This document shows, in pieces, positions 27,944-36,361 of a stretch of DNA of 64,000 nucleotides. The translations under genes and the position numbers were made by a program. Source of the DNA: Leptolyngbya sp. O-77 (GTDB lineage: Bacteria; Cyanobacteriota; Cyanobacteriia; Elainellales; Elainellaceae). The notes under the pieces were generated by a model. That model saw only the letters and a program-made list of their open reading frames with translations. It was not told the origin of the DNA and did no database searches. Numbering within the stretch: the first letter of the stretch is position 1; each line of letters begins with the position of its first letter. The stretch is taken from NCBI RefSeq assembly GCF_001548395.1, contig NZ_AP017367.1, forward strand, positions 1,091,001 to 1,155,000, in the 5' to 3' direction.

Positions 27944-28304
27944 GCTAAATGTCCTGCTAAATATCCCAACTAAATGCGTCTACTAGCGAAAATCCACTAG
28001 CGGTTTCGGTGCCTTTTCCAGCGTGTTCTCACAGCTCTCTTAACCAGCTTATTCGACACAACCCGACAACCTGAAGCAGGAACCCCAGACTTGCGCTCTG
28101 GCTTTCCAGCCTGTTTGCCAAGCTTGCGCCCCCCATCGACCCACCACGCCTAGCGCTGAATGACTGAATCGGGTGATGGCGTGTTTCCTCTTGAATCGGC
28201 ACTAAACCGTTGCAAAGAGCACCTAAATTGTTACAGTAGTCTGATTTGATGAGAGTTTTTGTTAAAAATTCTTACGCTCTGTCGGCTGAACCTATAGTCA
28301 AGAT

Positions 28305-28330
28305 AGGTAGTTAAGACAGGTAGTTAAGAC
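28305..28330. repeat. Two tandem 13-bp units
   Basis: AGGTAGTTAAGAC is repeated at 28305-28317 and 28318-28330. The second unit contains the stop codon of the minus-strand gene that ends at 28324. Confidence 0.85.
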
Positions 28331-28758
28331 AGGTCTTGGGGCGGCTCGAACTGACGCAGCGGAAAGCGATAAAACACTCCGCCTTGCTCATCTACTTCAA
28401 AGTTGGCCTCAAACTCTTTTGCCCGCTCGTCCAGGTATTGCTTGGCCATGTTGCCCGATATGTTGGCGGCCATTGCAAACTGCATCACGCTGAAGCAGCC
28501 GTTATGGGCCCGCGCCGTTTCAAAGAAAAGACTGCGGAGGCGATCGCCCTCCTCCTCTCGCCAATCTCGGCGCAACCCCCACAGCAGCCAGCCACCCCCA
28601 AGCATCATCGGCACCCCCAGCATCAGCCCGCCCAGCACCATGTCTCGCCGTTCTTCAGGGGGTTCGCTTTCATCAAATGGCGCAAGGGCCGCCACCATCA
28701 GAAACAGCATACTCAGGCTGAGCAGCACACCGGAGGCTATTTGACGAAGAAGTTTCAT
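28324..28758 (-). CDS. Small two-helix membrane protein, unknown function
   Basis: 144 residues from ATG 28758. Two hydrophobic segments (SGVLLSLSMLFLMVAALAPF and LGGLMLGVPMMLGGGWLLWGL) precede a soluble domain. That domain reads like a small winged-helix/DNA-binding-like module (CFSVMQFAMAANISGNMAKQYLDERAKEFEANFEVDEQG). The helix-turn-helix-like spacing with a following beta strand suggests a domain of the MarR/winged-helix type facing the cytoplasm, but this is inference. I do not recognise the family. It sits between ho1 and chlM on the same strand. Confidence 0.55.
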   Translation of the reverse strand: MKLLRQIASGVLLSLSMLFLMVAALAPFDESEPPEERRDMVLGGLMLGVPMMLGGGWLLWGLRRDWREEEGDRLRSLFFETARAHNGCFSVMQFAMAANISGNMAKQYLDERAKEFEANFEVDEQGGVFYRFPLRQFEPPQDLS

Positions 28759-28862
28759 AGGTCGGGTGAATAGCGCAAACGAATAGATGAGCAATGCACC
28801 CGTAGAATGCCCTGAATCAGCCGCTTAGAAAACCCTGTGGAAGGCAAAAGTATGGCAAGCGC

Positions 28863-29546
28863 TTAGCGAACGGCCTCCAGCAGGCGCGAAAAGTAAAACT
28901 GCGTCTTGGTCATGGCATTGCGCTTCACCGTCCATCCTTGGCTTTCCAGCACCACCACCACATCAACTTCGCGGTGCAGATAGGCGCGAGTGGCTTTGCT
29001 GGGGCCGGGGAAAAAGTCGCCGATTTTCTTCAGCAGGCTGTAGGCCAGCGTCTTAGGCGCAAAGCTGAGAATCAGCCGCGACTCTGCCAGGGAACCCAGA
29101 TGGGCAATCATCCGCGCTGCATCTGCTTGCGGGTAGTGGATCAGCACATCCAAACAGATGACCGTGTGATACTTGCCACTGAGCGATTCCAGGTCTTGCA
29201 CTGCAAAGGTGGGATTGCCGGACAAACCCAGCGCTTCGGCCCGCTCTTTGGCTTCGCCCACCATTTTTTCGGAAATGTCGCTAGAGAAAACCGTTGCGCC
29301 CATCTGCGCCAGGGGAATGCTGAGGCTGCCCACGCCACAGCCCGCATCGCAAACGGTGAGGTCGCTGGTGTTGCCGTCGTCCCGCAGCCAGCCCAGCACG
29401 GTGTCCACGGTTTGCTGATGGCCTTTGCGGATGTCGAGTTGGACTTTGTTTACTTCGCCGTCGCCGTAGATGCGTCGCCAGCGGTCAAATCCGGTCGCAT
29501 TGAAATAGTCCCGGACGATGGTTTTGTCGTCGAGTGCGTTGGTCAT
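28863..29546 (-). CDS. chlM: Mg-protoporphyrin IX methyltransferase (ChlM/BchM)
   Basis: 227 residues. It methylates the C13 propionate of Mg-protoporphyrin IX with S-adenosylmethionine, an early chlorophyll step. The N-terminal VRDYFNATGFDRWRRIYGDGEVNKVQLDIRKGH is a strong family signature split here across the substrate helix. The SAM motif is VCDAGCGVGSLSIPLA, and AYLHREVDV and QFYFSRLLEAVR close the protein. On the coding strand the start codon is preceded directly by C-rich heptamer repeats rather than a Shine-Dalgarno. It lies 50 bp downstream of cpcS. Confidence 0.96.
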   Translation of the reverse strand: MTNALDDKTIVRDYFNATGFDRWRRIYGDGEVNKVQLDIRKGHQQTVDTVLGWLRDDGNTSDLTVCDAGCGVGSLSIPLAQMGATVFSSDISEKMVGEAKERAEALGLSGNPTFAVQDLESLSGKYHTVICLDVLIHYPQADAARMIAHLGSLAESRLILSFAPKTLAYSLLKKIGDFFPGPSKATRAYLHREVDVVVVLESQGWTVKRNAMTKTQFYFSRLLEAVR

Positions 29547-29580
29547 TTAGGGGTTAGGGGTTGGGGTTTAGGGGTTAGGG
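29547..29580. repeat. TTAGGGG-type heptamer repeat (STRR-like) against the chlM start
   Basis: About five degenerate TTAGGGG/TTGGGG units run without a break from the base next to the chlM ATG into the cpcS-chlM spacer. It resembles the short tandemly repeated repetitive sequences known from filamentous cyanobacteria. Confidence 0.75.
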
Positions 29581-29596
29581 CGCAAATTTACGTCAA

Positions 29597-30121
29597 TTAC
29601 TTTGCGCCGCCCATGCGGATTTCGGAGCAGAAGGTGGCCATGCTGAAGCCGCCGAAGCGCTTGAGAATGCTGGTACGCAGGCGCAAGTTGGGGCTGGCAA
29701 ACCAGAGTCGCTCTTCGGAATACATAGTCTCGTATTCGGTAATCAGCGTTAGGGAGTCGTCATCGCCCATGACGTAGCGTCCGGCCACGGGGGCCTTTTC
29801 GGCGTATCCCTGTTCGCGCAGCATTTTGCCTTCGTTGGGCTGGTCGGCATCAGCAACGGGCACAATCACGGTGGAGCCTTCGTGCTTTTCTTTGTCCCAC
29901 TCCATCGTGCCATCCCAAGTGACGCGGGCCCCGCACAGCGCCAGGGCCGGGTCGATTTCATACTGCTGGCACAGCGCAACGACGGCCGGGTCATCCTTGC
30001 TCAGCAGGTCGATGACGATGTCGGACTTGCCGCTCTCCGTTTGCTTGAACGCGAGGTGATGGCTGGTGCGCTGGGAGAACCATTTGCCGCTGCTCTGTTC
30101 AAAAAATTCGACGATATCCAT
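29597..30121 (-). CDS. cpcS: Phycobiliprotein chromophore lyase, CpcS/CpeS family
   Basis: 174 residues, the family's normal size. CpcS/CpeS lyases attach phycocyanobilin (or phycoerythrobilin) to Cys84-type sites of phycobiliprotein subunits. Family features include the N-terminal MDIVEFFEQSSGKWFSQRTSHHL, KSDIVIDLL, the WDGTMEW barrel strand and the C-terminal EERLWFASPNLRLRTSILK, followed by FSMATFCSEIRMG. It adopts a lipocalin-like barrel. The gene precedes chlM on the same strand. Which bilin and subunit it serves cannot be read from sequence alone. The symbol is given at family level. Confidence 0.93.
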   Translation of the reverse strand: MDIVEFFEQSSGKWFSQRTSHHLAFKQTESGKSDIVIDLLSKDDPAVVALCQQYEIDPALALCGARVTWDGTMEWDKEKHEGSTVIVPVADADQPNEGKMLREQGYAEKAPVAGRYVMGDDDSLTLITEYETMYSEERLWFASPNLRLRTSILKRFGGFSMATFCSEIRMGGAK

Positions 30122-30301
30122 TGTTGTTTTGTGAGGATTAAAACCTAAATTCTGGTCAAAGCGAAACCTGGGCGGGCAGCGGCTTCACAGAGCGCGATGT
30201 CCTGCAACATTCCTTATCTTATAGCGATCGCCCCCCGCAATTTGCACCGTCTCTAGAAATCGCCGAAAGCGGCGGCTGTTTAGCAATGTGCCTAAATGTG
30301 C

Positions 30302-32506
30302 CTAAAAGCCCAAATTTAACTGCCAGCCCAGCAGCCGCCCGACGTGCTGCGGCGCACAGTCTACCAGTCGCAGTTGCCACACGCCCCGGGCCGAGCGATT
30401 TAACACCGTCCGCAACAGCGGCGTGGTTTGCAGCGTGTAGGTCGTTTGCAGGCGGGTACGGCGGCCGAGGATGCGGCTTTGCAACAGGATGGGTTCGCCC
30501 TGGGGCGGCAGCAGGGTGATTTCCAGGTCGCCCAGGTAGCTATGTTCTACGTCTACGGTAATTCGCAGGTCGCGCAGGGGGCGATCCGCGCGATCCCCAC
30601 GAGAATCGCCCTGCACTTGCAGGATGCTGGTCGCGCCACGGGGGGTGTCGTCGGGGATGGCGACGGGGGTAGTGTTGGAAAGCTGCTGCCATTCTGTAGG
30701 GGCGATCGCTGCCGGAATCCTGCGCCGTGCTGCCTCCACTGCCCGTGCCGCGTTCACCCTGCCATAGCCAAACCATTTGGAATGGCCGCTGGCATCATAA
30801 GTGCCAAACCGCAATCCCAGTTGGGGATCAGGGTCGGTGTCCACAATTTTGTCGGCGGTTTCCTGCAAAATTTGCTTGACTTCCCGCGCCGTCAGGTCTG
30901 GATTGACCGACAGCACCAGCGCCGCCACGCCCGCCACCACCGGACAGGCGCTCGATGTGCCGCCGAAGGTGTTGGTAAAGCTGCCGGGGTCATAACCTGC
31001 CGCCCCCAGGCGATCGGTCGTGAACACGCCCACCCCCGGCAGCGCCGCCCGAATTTGTGGGCCCGTGTAGGTGTAGCCCGTCTGCGGCAGCCACATCCCC
31101 GGCGGCGCGTTGTTGCTGGGGGCGGCGACCGAAATCGCGTCGCCCCAGTTGCTATAGGCGGCTTTTTTGTCGAGGCTGGTGCTGGCGGACACGGCGATCA
31201 CGTCGGGATGCACCGCAAACCCGTTTAGCCACTGGGTATTGCCGCGCAGGACGTTGTTCACCCAGCCCTGCTCGTTGATCGTGCCGCTGGTGGGGCGGTT
31301 GGCGTTGCCTGCGGCAAAGACGACGACGCAGCCCTTGCCGCCGCGTCCCTGCGTCGCCGCCCGATTAATCGCCGCCCGCTGCCGCAGCGACAGCGGAAAG
31401 TAGGCCGCGCTGGCTCCCCAGCTACAGGAAATCACCGCCGCGCCCTTTTGCAGCGCCCAGTCAAATAGCGACTCGATCGCTTGGTCGTCCAGAAATCCAG
31501 TGGTGCGGAGCGGCATCAGGCTGCATCCCGGCGCAACGCCAACGATGCCAAACTGGTTTTCTTCGGCGATCGCCACACCCGCACAAGCCGTACCGTGGTT
31601 TTCGTGCGACGCTTCCGGCAGCGGCAGACTGGTTTGCAGCTTAAAGTCTCGCGGCTGCACGATTTTTCCTGGCCCCTGAAAGTCGGGATGGTTCAGGTCA
31701 AAGCCGTCGTCGGTGACGGCCACAACGACCGCCCGACTGCCCCGCGTGATGTCCCAGGCGGGTTCGACAGAAATGTGGGCCGTCGGCGCAATCTGGGAGC
31801 CGCCCTGGGTTTGCAGATACCACTGGCGGGGATATTCTGGCTCCTGGGGGCGATAAAGCTGCTGGGCGCGGATGACGATGTTGGGTTCCGCCAGCAGCAC
31901 ATCCGGGCGGTGCATGAGTTGGTTGGCCAGCTTGATCGGGTTTGCCCTGGCTTGCGGGGTTACCTCAAACACGTAGGTCTGGGGAATGCCGACGACGGGC
32001 TGGGCGGGCCTGAGGCCGAGGTCAAGGGCGATCGCCCCCATCGCTTCCGTCGTCACGCTGTTGGCAAACTGCACCGTCAGCTCATCGGTCAGGTAAACCC
32101 GCGTTTGCGGATTTTGCGCCAGTTGATAGACATGGCTCGCAAAGGCAACGTGCGGATGCGCTCTGGCTCGGTCGATCCCCGCATCCGCCTGACCCGCTGC
32201 CGTTTTCACCTCGATCAAGTCCACGCCAGGAACCGGGCGCATAGATTCTACGTCTAACTGCTGAACCCAATCCTCCAGGGTCATTTCGTCGGGCGCTTCT
32301 GCCGTCGGGCGAAACGTAAAGCGATCGCCCAGCTTTTGCAGCTGCAATTCCTCGCCGCCCCGCTGCAAAATCATGCCCTCCTGCTCCGCCAATACACCAG
32401 AGGCAGGCAGCATCGCGTCTACCGGATTTCCTTCTGCCTGAAAATCGTCCCCACCCCTCGGTGATGCACTGGAAGAGGGGCGATCGGGCGGCACAGATCC
32501 AGTCAT
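30302..32506 (-). CDS. Subtilisin-like serine protease (S8) with C-terminal P domain
   Basis: 734 residues. A prodomain-like region (about 1-245) precedes the catalytic domain. Asp266 lies in VVVAVTDDGFDLNHPDF, His304 in HENHGTACAG, the oxyanion Asn401 in VVVFAAGNAN and the nucleophile Ser518 in FGGTSSACPVVAG. After residue 620 there is a P/proprotein-convertase-type beta domain (ITVDVEHSYLGDLEITLLPP, ending WQLRLVDCAPQHVGRLLGW). This resembles calcium-dependent cyanobacterial proteases such as Anabaena PrcA/calcium-activated types. There is no evident signal peptide, so location is uncertain. It is divergent from the exported TPR-like gene. Confidence 0.92.
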   Translation of the reverse strand: MTGSVPPDRPSSSASPRGGDDFQAEGNPVDAMLPASGVLAEQEGMILQRGGEELQLQKLGDRFTFRPTAEAPDEMTLEDWVQQLDVESMRPVPGVDLIEVKTAAGQADAGIDRARAHPHVAFASHVYQLAQNPQTRVYLTDELTVQFANSVTTEAMGAIALDLGLRPAQPVVGIPQTYVFEVTPQARANPIKLANQLMHRPDVLLAEPNIVIRAQQLYRPQEPEYPRQWYLQTQGGSQIAPTAHISVEPAWDITRGSRAVVVAVTDDGFDLNHPDFQGPGKIVQPRDFKLQTSLPLPEASHENHGTACAGVAIAEENQFGIVGVAPGCSLMPLRTTGFLDDQAIESLFDWALQKGAAVISCSWGASAAYFPLSLRQRAAINRAATQGRGGKGCVVVFAAGNANRPTSGTINEQGWVNNVLRGNTQWLNGFAVHPDVIAVSASTSLDKKAAYSNWGDAISVAAPSNNAPPGMWLPQTGYTYTGPQIRAALPGVGVFTTDRLGAAGYDPGSFTNTFGGTSSACPVVAGVAALVLSVNPDLTAREVKQILQETADKIVDTDPDPQLGLRFGTYDASGHSKWFGYGRVNAARAVEAARRRIPAAIAPTEWQQLSNTTPVAIPDDTPRGATSILQVQGDSRGDRADRPLRDLRITVDVEHSYLGDLEITLLPPQGEPILLQSRILGRRTRLQTTYTLQTTPLLRTVLNRSARGVWQLRLVDCAPQHVGRLLGWQLNLGF

Positions 32507-32709
32507 AGGGGTCTACTCAACTTCAAACGACAATAAACCCTCAGTACATAGCACAATTGGTTGCGCTCAGTGCTTTTTGGTCACGAAGTTTAAGCAAGAA
32601 TAAATAGACAAAGCATCCAAGTGGTAGTATTTACTCTGTGCATTCGCAGGTGCATTTGGTCAGGTTCACGTCTATTCTCTTCAACCTTCTCAAGTCTACG
32701 CAGAGGCCC

Positions 32710-33378
32710 ATGGTATCTTTCAACGCCCTTCGTCCACGCTCCTTGACCTGGCTTTTGGCGATGCCCGCCGCAGTCGCGACTGCGCTCGTTTCCAGCGTCG
32801 TTGTCGCCCAAACGCCCAGCCCTGCCGACCCCGATGCGGGCTTGCAGCAGCTTGAGCCAGTCACCCCTGCAAACCCCAGCCTTCCGGCTCCCAACGTCGC
32901 CCCCAGCAATCCTGATGACCTCCGTCCGCTGGCTCAGGACGGCAGCCTATTGAGCGTGCGATCGGGTCAGCGAATGCTAGAAGAAGCCCGCGCCGCAGCA
33001 GCCGTGCAAAACTATGATCTGGCCGTGCGGCGGCTGCAAGAAGCCCGCCAAGTCTTCAACCAACTGTCTAATTTCTACCAAGAGCTATTTAATAGCTTCA
33101 CGGCAATCGACAACCGCATCGCCGACAGCCAGCGCCGTAGCGCCCTAGAAACGGCTCAACTGCGGGACGAAGCCACCTATCAACTTGCCCTGGTGCATCG
33201 GGCCCAAAACAAGCCTGACTTGGCTGTCCCGCTGCTGGTGCAAATCGTTCGCAGCCAGAACCCCACTCGTGATTTGGGGCAGCGGGCCTATCGCCAGCTT
33301 TATGAACTGGGCTTTGTTGATTCGCCCTTCCCCCGCAACCAAGATCCCGCTTCGACCTCCACTGCACCGCGTCAGTAG
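32710..33378 (+). CDS. Exported TPR-like protein of unknown function
   Basis: 222 residues from ATG 32710, chosen because it gives a clean signal peptide (RSLTWLLAMPAAVATALVSSVVVAQ). The open frame extends upstream to a GTG at 32638, but that adds a second unlikely segment. The mature protein has a Pro/Asp-rich linker and then a helical region with TPR-like periodicity (AAAVQNYDLAVRRLQEARQVFNQL; LVHRAQNKPDLAVPLLVQIV). It is probably periplasmic and a protein-interaction module. I cannot name the family. bolA follows 118 bp downstream in the same direction. Confidence 0.65.
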   Translation: MVSFNALRPRSLTWLLAMPAAVATALVSSVVVAQTPSPADPDAGLQQLEPVTPANPSLPAPNVAPSNPDDLRPLAQDGSLLSVRSGQRMLEEARAAAAVQNYDLAVRRLQEARQVFNQLSNFYQELFNSFTAIDNRIADSQRRSALETAQLRDEATYQLALVHRAQNKPDLAVPLLVQIVRSQNPTRDLGQRAYRQLYELGFVDSPFPRNQDPASTSTAPRQ

Positions 33379-33449
33379 GGAAGCAGGCTCAGCAGTCTCT
33401 TGAAGTGACTCTTGAGGCAGCGTTTGAGACTGCTCATGGGGTAGCCTGG

Positions 33450-33482
33450 CTTTAGGCAGCACAATGCTTTAGGCAGCACAAT
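33450..33482. repeat. Two tandem 17-bp units before bolA
   Basis: CTTTAGGCAGCACAAT repeats with a 17-bp period (33450 and 33467), ending 14 bp before the bolA ATG. Confidence 0.85.
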
Positions 33483-33496
33483 CTAGGAGCGCGGAG

Positions 33497-33757
33497 ATGA
33501 TTAGTCCCAGCCAGGTAGAGGCGATGATTAAAGAAGCGATGCCCGACGCGCAGGTACAGATTCAAGACCTGACGGGCGGCGGTGACCATTATCAGGCGAT
33601 TGTGGTTTCTTCAGCGTTTGAGGGCAAAAGCCTGATTCAGCAGCATCAGTTGGTGTATCGCGCGGTTGGCCCAGCGATGGCATCGGAAGCCATTCACGCC
33701 CTTTCACTGAAGACCTACACCCCCGAATCCTGGGCCGCAGGGCAGACGGCTTCCTGA
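33497..33757 (+). CDS. bolA: BolA family protein
   Basis: 86 residues with an AGGAG-like site (TAGGAGCGCGGAG) upstream of ATG 33497. The BolA fold is indicated by the N-terminal PSQVEAMIKEAMPDAQVQIQDLTGGGDHY, the strand AIVVSSAFEGKSLIQQHQLVY and HALSLKTYTPESW. The conserved His in the QQHQLVYR region is the usual Fe-S co-ligand with monothiol glutaredoxins. grxD follows after 138 bp. BolA-Grx heterodimers carry [2Fe-2S] clusters and act in iron sensing and cluster trafficking. Confidence 0.94.
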   Translation: MISPSQVEAMIKEAMPDAQVQIQDLTGGGDHYQAIVVSSAFEGKSLIQQHQLVYRAVGPAMASEAIHALSLKTYTPESWAAGQTAS

Positions 33758-33895
33758 TTCAACTGAGATGAGCGTGGGGAGGTTCGCAGGATTGAGCCTC
33801 CCCGCTACACTATTAGCAGGATGCGGAACTTTAGAAAGCTACGCATTTGAAGTCTGCACTTTCCCAACTCTTCAGAACTTTTTCTACACAAGACC

Positions 33896-34219
33896 ATGAC
33901 TCCAGAACTCAAAGCAAGAATTGACGATCTGATCGCCCAAAACAAAATTCTGGTTTTCATGAAGGGCAATAAGCTGATGCCCCAGTGCGGCTTTTCTAAC
34001 AACGTTGTGCAAATTTTGAATTCTCTCGGTGTGCCCTACGAAACGGTAGATGTGCTGGAAGACTACGAGATTCGGCAGGGCATCAAGGAATATTCAAGCT
34101 GGCCGACGATTCCCCAGGTGTATATCAATGGGGAATTTATTGGCGGGTCGGACGTGATGATCGAGCTGTATCAGCAGGGCGAACTTCAGCAAAAAGTCGA
34201 GGTGGCGCTCGCGTCTTAG
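33896..34219 (+). CDS. grxD: Monothiol glutaredoxin (Grx4/GrxD, CGFS type)
   Basis: 107 residues, single-domain class II glutaredoxin. The active site is PQCGFS (Cys31-Ser34), with KGNKLMPQ before it, WPTIPQVYINGEFIGGSDV as the GSH-binding TVP-like loop and the final helix ELQQKVEVALAS. It binds a GSH-ligated [2Fe-2S] cluster and transfers it to target proteins, usually with BolA as partner. The adjacent bolA supports this. Confidence 0.97.
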   Translation: MTPELKARIDDLIAQNKILVFMKGNKLMPQCGFSNNVVQILNSLGVPYETVDVLEDYEIRQGIKEYSSWPTIPQVYINGEFIGGSDVMIELYQQGELQQKVEVALAS

Positions 34220-34461
34220 GATGGATGCTGGGTCGAGCGATCGCCCCTAAGCTTGAGAGTATAAATCTCAAGAGAAAAATCTCCAGGGAAAAGTATGACC
34301 GAGCCAGGGAACTCCCGGTTTTGTGTTCAGAATGTGGTTCACAATGCGGGCGAGGCGATCGCCAGACCATGACCAAACAACTGCAAAAGTGTCTTCTATG
34401 GATGGAAACTCAGTAGCATAGAAATGGCTTAGCAGCTTGCTAGGGCGACCGATTTTACCTA

Positions 34462-35466
34462 TTGGCAGCAACAGCCCGTTTCTCTGTGAAAGAACTGCTC
34501 GACGAACTTTGGAACCAGTTGCGACCGCCCCGGACGTTTTCCTGGCAGACACTGGTGCTACTGAGCTTGTTTTCGTGGGCGCTGTCGATCTTAGTTGAGA
34601 CGCTGATTCTCAAGGATTTGCTGTCGCGGTTTGGCTGGCTGTTTCTGACGGTCGGAGTTGGCTGGGCGCTGTCGGGCAACAAGCTGAATATCCTGGGACT
34701 GGAAATCCAAACCGGCCCGTGGATCACGGGGGCGCTGGCCTGTGTGGTGCTGTTTGCAGGATGGGTGGGCGATTTGGGGCGCGTGGCGTGGGTCAGTTGG
34801 CCAATCTTTTCGGCAATTTCGGCGGCAGTGCCCTACTTTTTTCCCCGGTTTACCTTCAGCATCCCCGACCCCAAGGTGCGGCAAGACCTGATCCTGCGGG
34901 CGGTGCTGGCAGGCACCATGAGCTGCTGGATTCAGTTTCATTTTGTGGTGCAAGATTGGCTGCGCGACTATCCGACGCTGTTGTCGGACGATTTTCGGCG
35001 GAGTGCGTTTGTCGTGCGCCTGGATGAAGAGCAGCGCGACTCCAGCCGCAGCGTACCCCGTGCGGAACTGCTGATGAATCTGGCGGAGGGCTATATTCGG
35101 GGATCGCTCGAAGGAATTCCCTGGAGCGACACCGAGCGCTGGCTGATTGCGCTGGATCAGCAAGTTCCAGCCCTGCAAGACTATGTCTTTGAGGTGGCAA
35201 ACCGATCGACAGCCCAAGAACTGGCTGAGGATAGGCTCTGGCGATTTAGCGCGGTGGTGCCTCCGGGCGAGCCGGAATATACCCTGCGGCTGCGGATGCT
35301 CTGGACGGGCCCAACCAGCACCAATTTTCCCTATGTCTATGAAAAGGCTTGCCTGATTTCTCAGGTTACGCCGCCGCTGGGTGCAGGCGAAGTGGTAGCG
35401 GGTGCGCCGCTGACGCGGGTGGAATGCAATCCCTTTCGGCGCATTTCGCTGGCGCAACCGCCGTAA
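34462..35466 (+). CDS. fraD: FraD-like septal membrane protein (DUF5357-type)
   Basis: 334 residues. An in-frame TAG at 34441 forces the start to TTG 34462 or GTG 34486. About five hydrophobic helices (residues 30-165: FSWQTLVLLSLFSWALSILVE, FGWLFLTVGVGWALSG, WITGALACVVLFAGWVG, FSAISAAVPYFF, TMSCWIQFHFVV) precede a soluble C-terminal domain of about 150 residues. This layout, the length and the FSWQT...SCWxQF motifs match FraD of Anabaena, a septal-junction component whose C-terminus is periplasmic. A FraE-like permease follows directly, as in the fraC-fraD-fraE operon. fraC itself is not adjacent. The call is from memory of the family plus context. Confidence 0.6.
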   Translation: MAATARFSVKELLDELWNQLRPPRTFSWQTLVLLSLFSWALSILVETLILKDLLSRFGWLFLTVGVGWALSGNKLNILGLEIQTGPWITGALACVVLFAGWVGDLGRVAWVSWPIFSAISAAVPYFFPRFTFSIPDPKVRQDLILRAVLAGTMSCWIQFHFVVQDWLRDYPTLLSDDFRRSAFVVRLDEEQRDSSRSVPRAELLMNLAEGYIRGSLEGIPWSDTERWLIALDQQVPALQDYVFEVANRSTAQELAEDRLWRFSAVVPPGEPEYTLRLRMLWTGPTSTNFPYVYEKACLISQVTPPLGAGEVVAGAPLTRVECNPFRRISLAQPP

Positions 35467-35562
35467 AATCGAAATGCGGCGCGAACTGCCAGCGGGGTTG
35501 ATGAGTGATACGCTTGCAGACGGCAGGCGAGTGGGCTTGGGACGTAAGGGAGTAAGGAGACG

Positions 35563-36342
35563 GTGAATCTCGGTCGCGTGTGGGTGATTGCCGTGAATGT
35601 GTTTCGTGAAGTGATTCGCGATCGCATTCTGTATTTGCTGGGCGTGTTTGCGATCGCGCTGGTGGCGATCGCCGCGCTGCTGCCCGAAGTGGCAGCAGGC
35701 ACGGAACTGAAGATTTTGCTAGACGTGGGGCTGGCGGCTATCGGGTCTGACGGGGCTGGTGATTGCCATTTCGTCGGCACGGGCCTGGTGAACAAAGAAA
35801 TCGAGAAGCGTACGGTCTATGTACTGATTGCCAAACCCGTCAGCAAGGCAGAATTCATTCTGGGCAAACATTTGGGGCTGTCGGCAGTGCTGGCGGTGCT
35901 AGTGGCCGCCATGACGCTGATTTTCGTAACGGTGGTCAGCTTTTATCGAGCGCCCTTTCCGCTGGCGAGCCTCTTGATTGCGGCGCTGTTCCAGTTTTTG
36001 GAACTCTCGCTGATGGTGGCGGTGGCGATTCTATTTGGGGTGTTTACCAGTTCTCTGCTGGCGATCGCCCTGACGGTGGGCATTTACCTCATGGGGCACT
36101 TTAGCCGCGATCTGGTCAGCCTGGGCAACCTCAGCCAAAACCCAGTGATGGAGCGGATAACGCAGGGACTCTACCTGCTGCTACCTGACCTCGCTCGGCT
36201 CAACCTGAAAAATCAGGCCGTGTATGGCTTGGCGGCTCTGCCTCCTGCATCGGAACTGTGGGCCAACGCGGCCTACGGGGTGCTGTATACGGCGCTGCTG
36301 CTGGCGATCGCCACGGTCATCTTTTCTCGCCGCCAGTTTTAG
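35563..36342 (+). CDS. fraE: ABC-2 type permease, FraE-like, with a compensated frameshift segment
   Basis: 259 residues from GTG 35563, preceded by AAGGAGA. Six hydrophobic helices and the block VGTGLVNKEIEKRTVYVLIAKP (residues about 71-92) mark an ABC exporter permease. The end ILFGVFTSSLLAIALTVGIYL and ATVIFSRRQF fits FraE-type proteins, needed for filament integrity in Anabaena. Codons 62-69 read SDGAGDCH, which breaks a helix. Removing T35746 gives LTGLVIAI and adding a T at about 35770 returns to FVGTG. So one insertion and one deletion cancel out. It is either a sequencing error or a true compensated change. It follows the FraD-like gene by 96 bp. Confidence 0.75.
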   Translation: MNLGRVWVIAVNVFREVIRDRILYLLGVFAIALVAIAALLPEVAAGTELKILLDVGLAAIGSDGAGDCHFVGTGLVNKEIEKRTVYVLIAKPVSKAEFILGKHLGLSAVLAVLVAAMTLIFVTVVSFYRAPFPLASLLIAALFQFLELSLMVAVAILFGVFTSSLLAIALTVGIYLMGHFSRDLVSLGNLSQNPVMERITQGLYLLLPDLARLNLKNQAVYGLAALPPASELWANAAYGVLYTALLLAIATVIFSRRQF

Positions 36343-36361
36343 CCGCGTCCCGCGATCTCTC

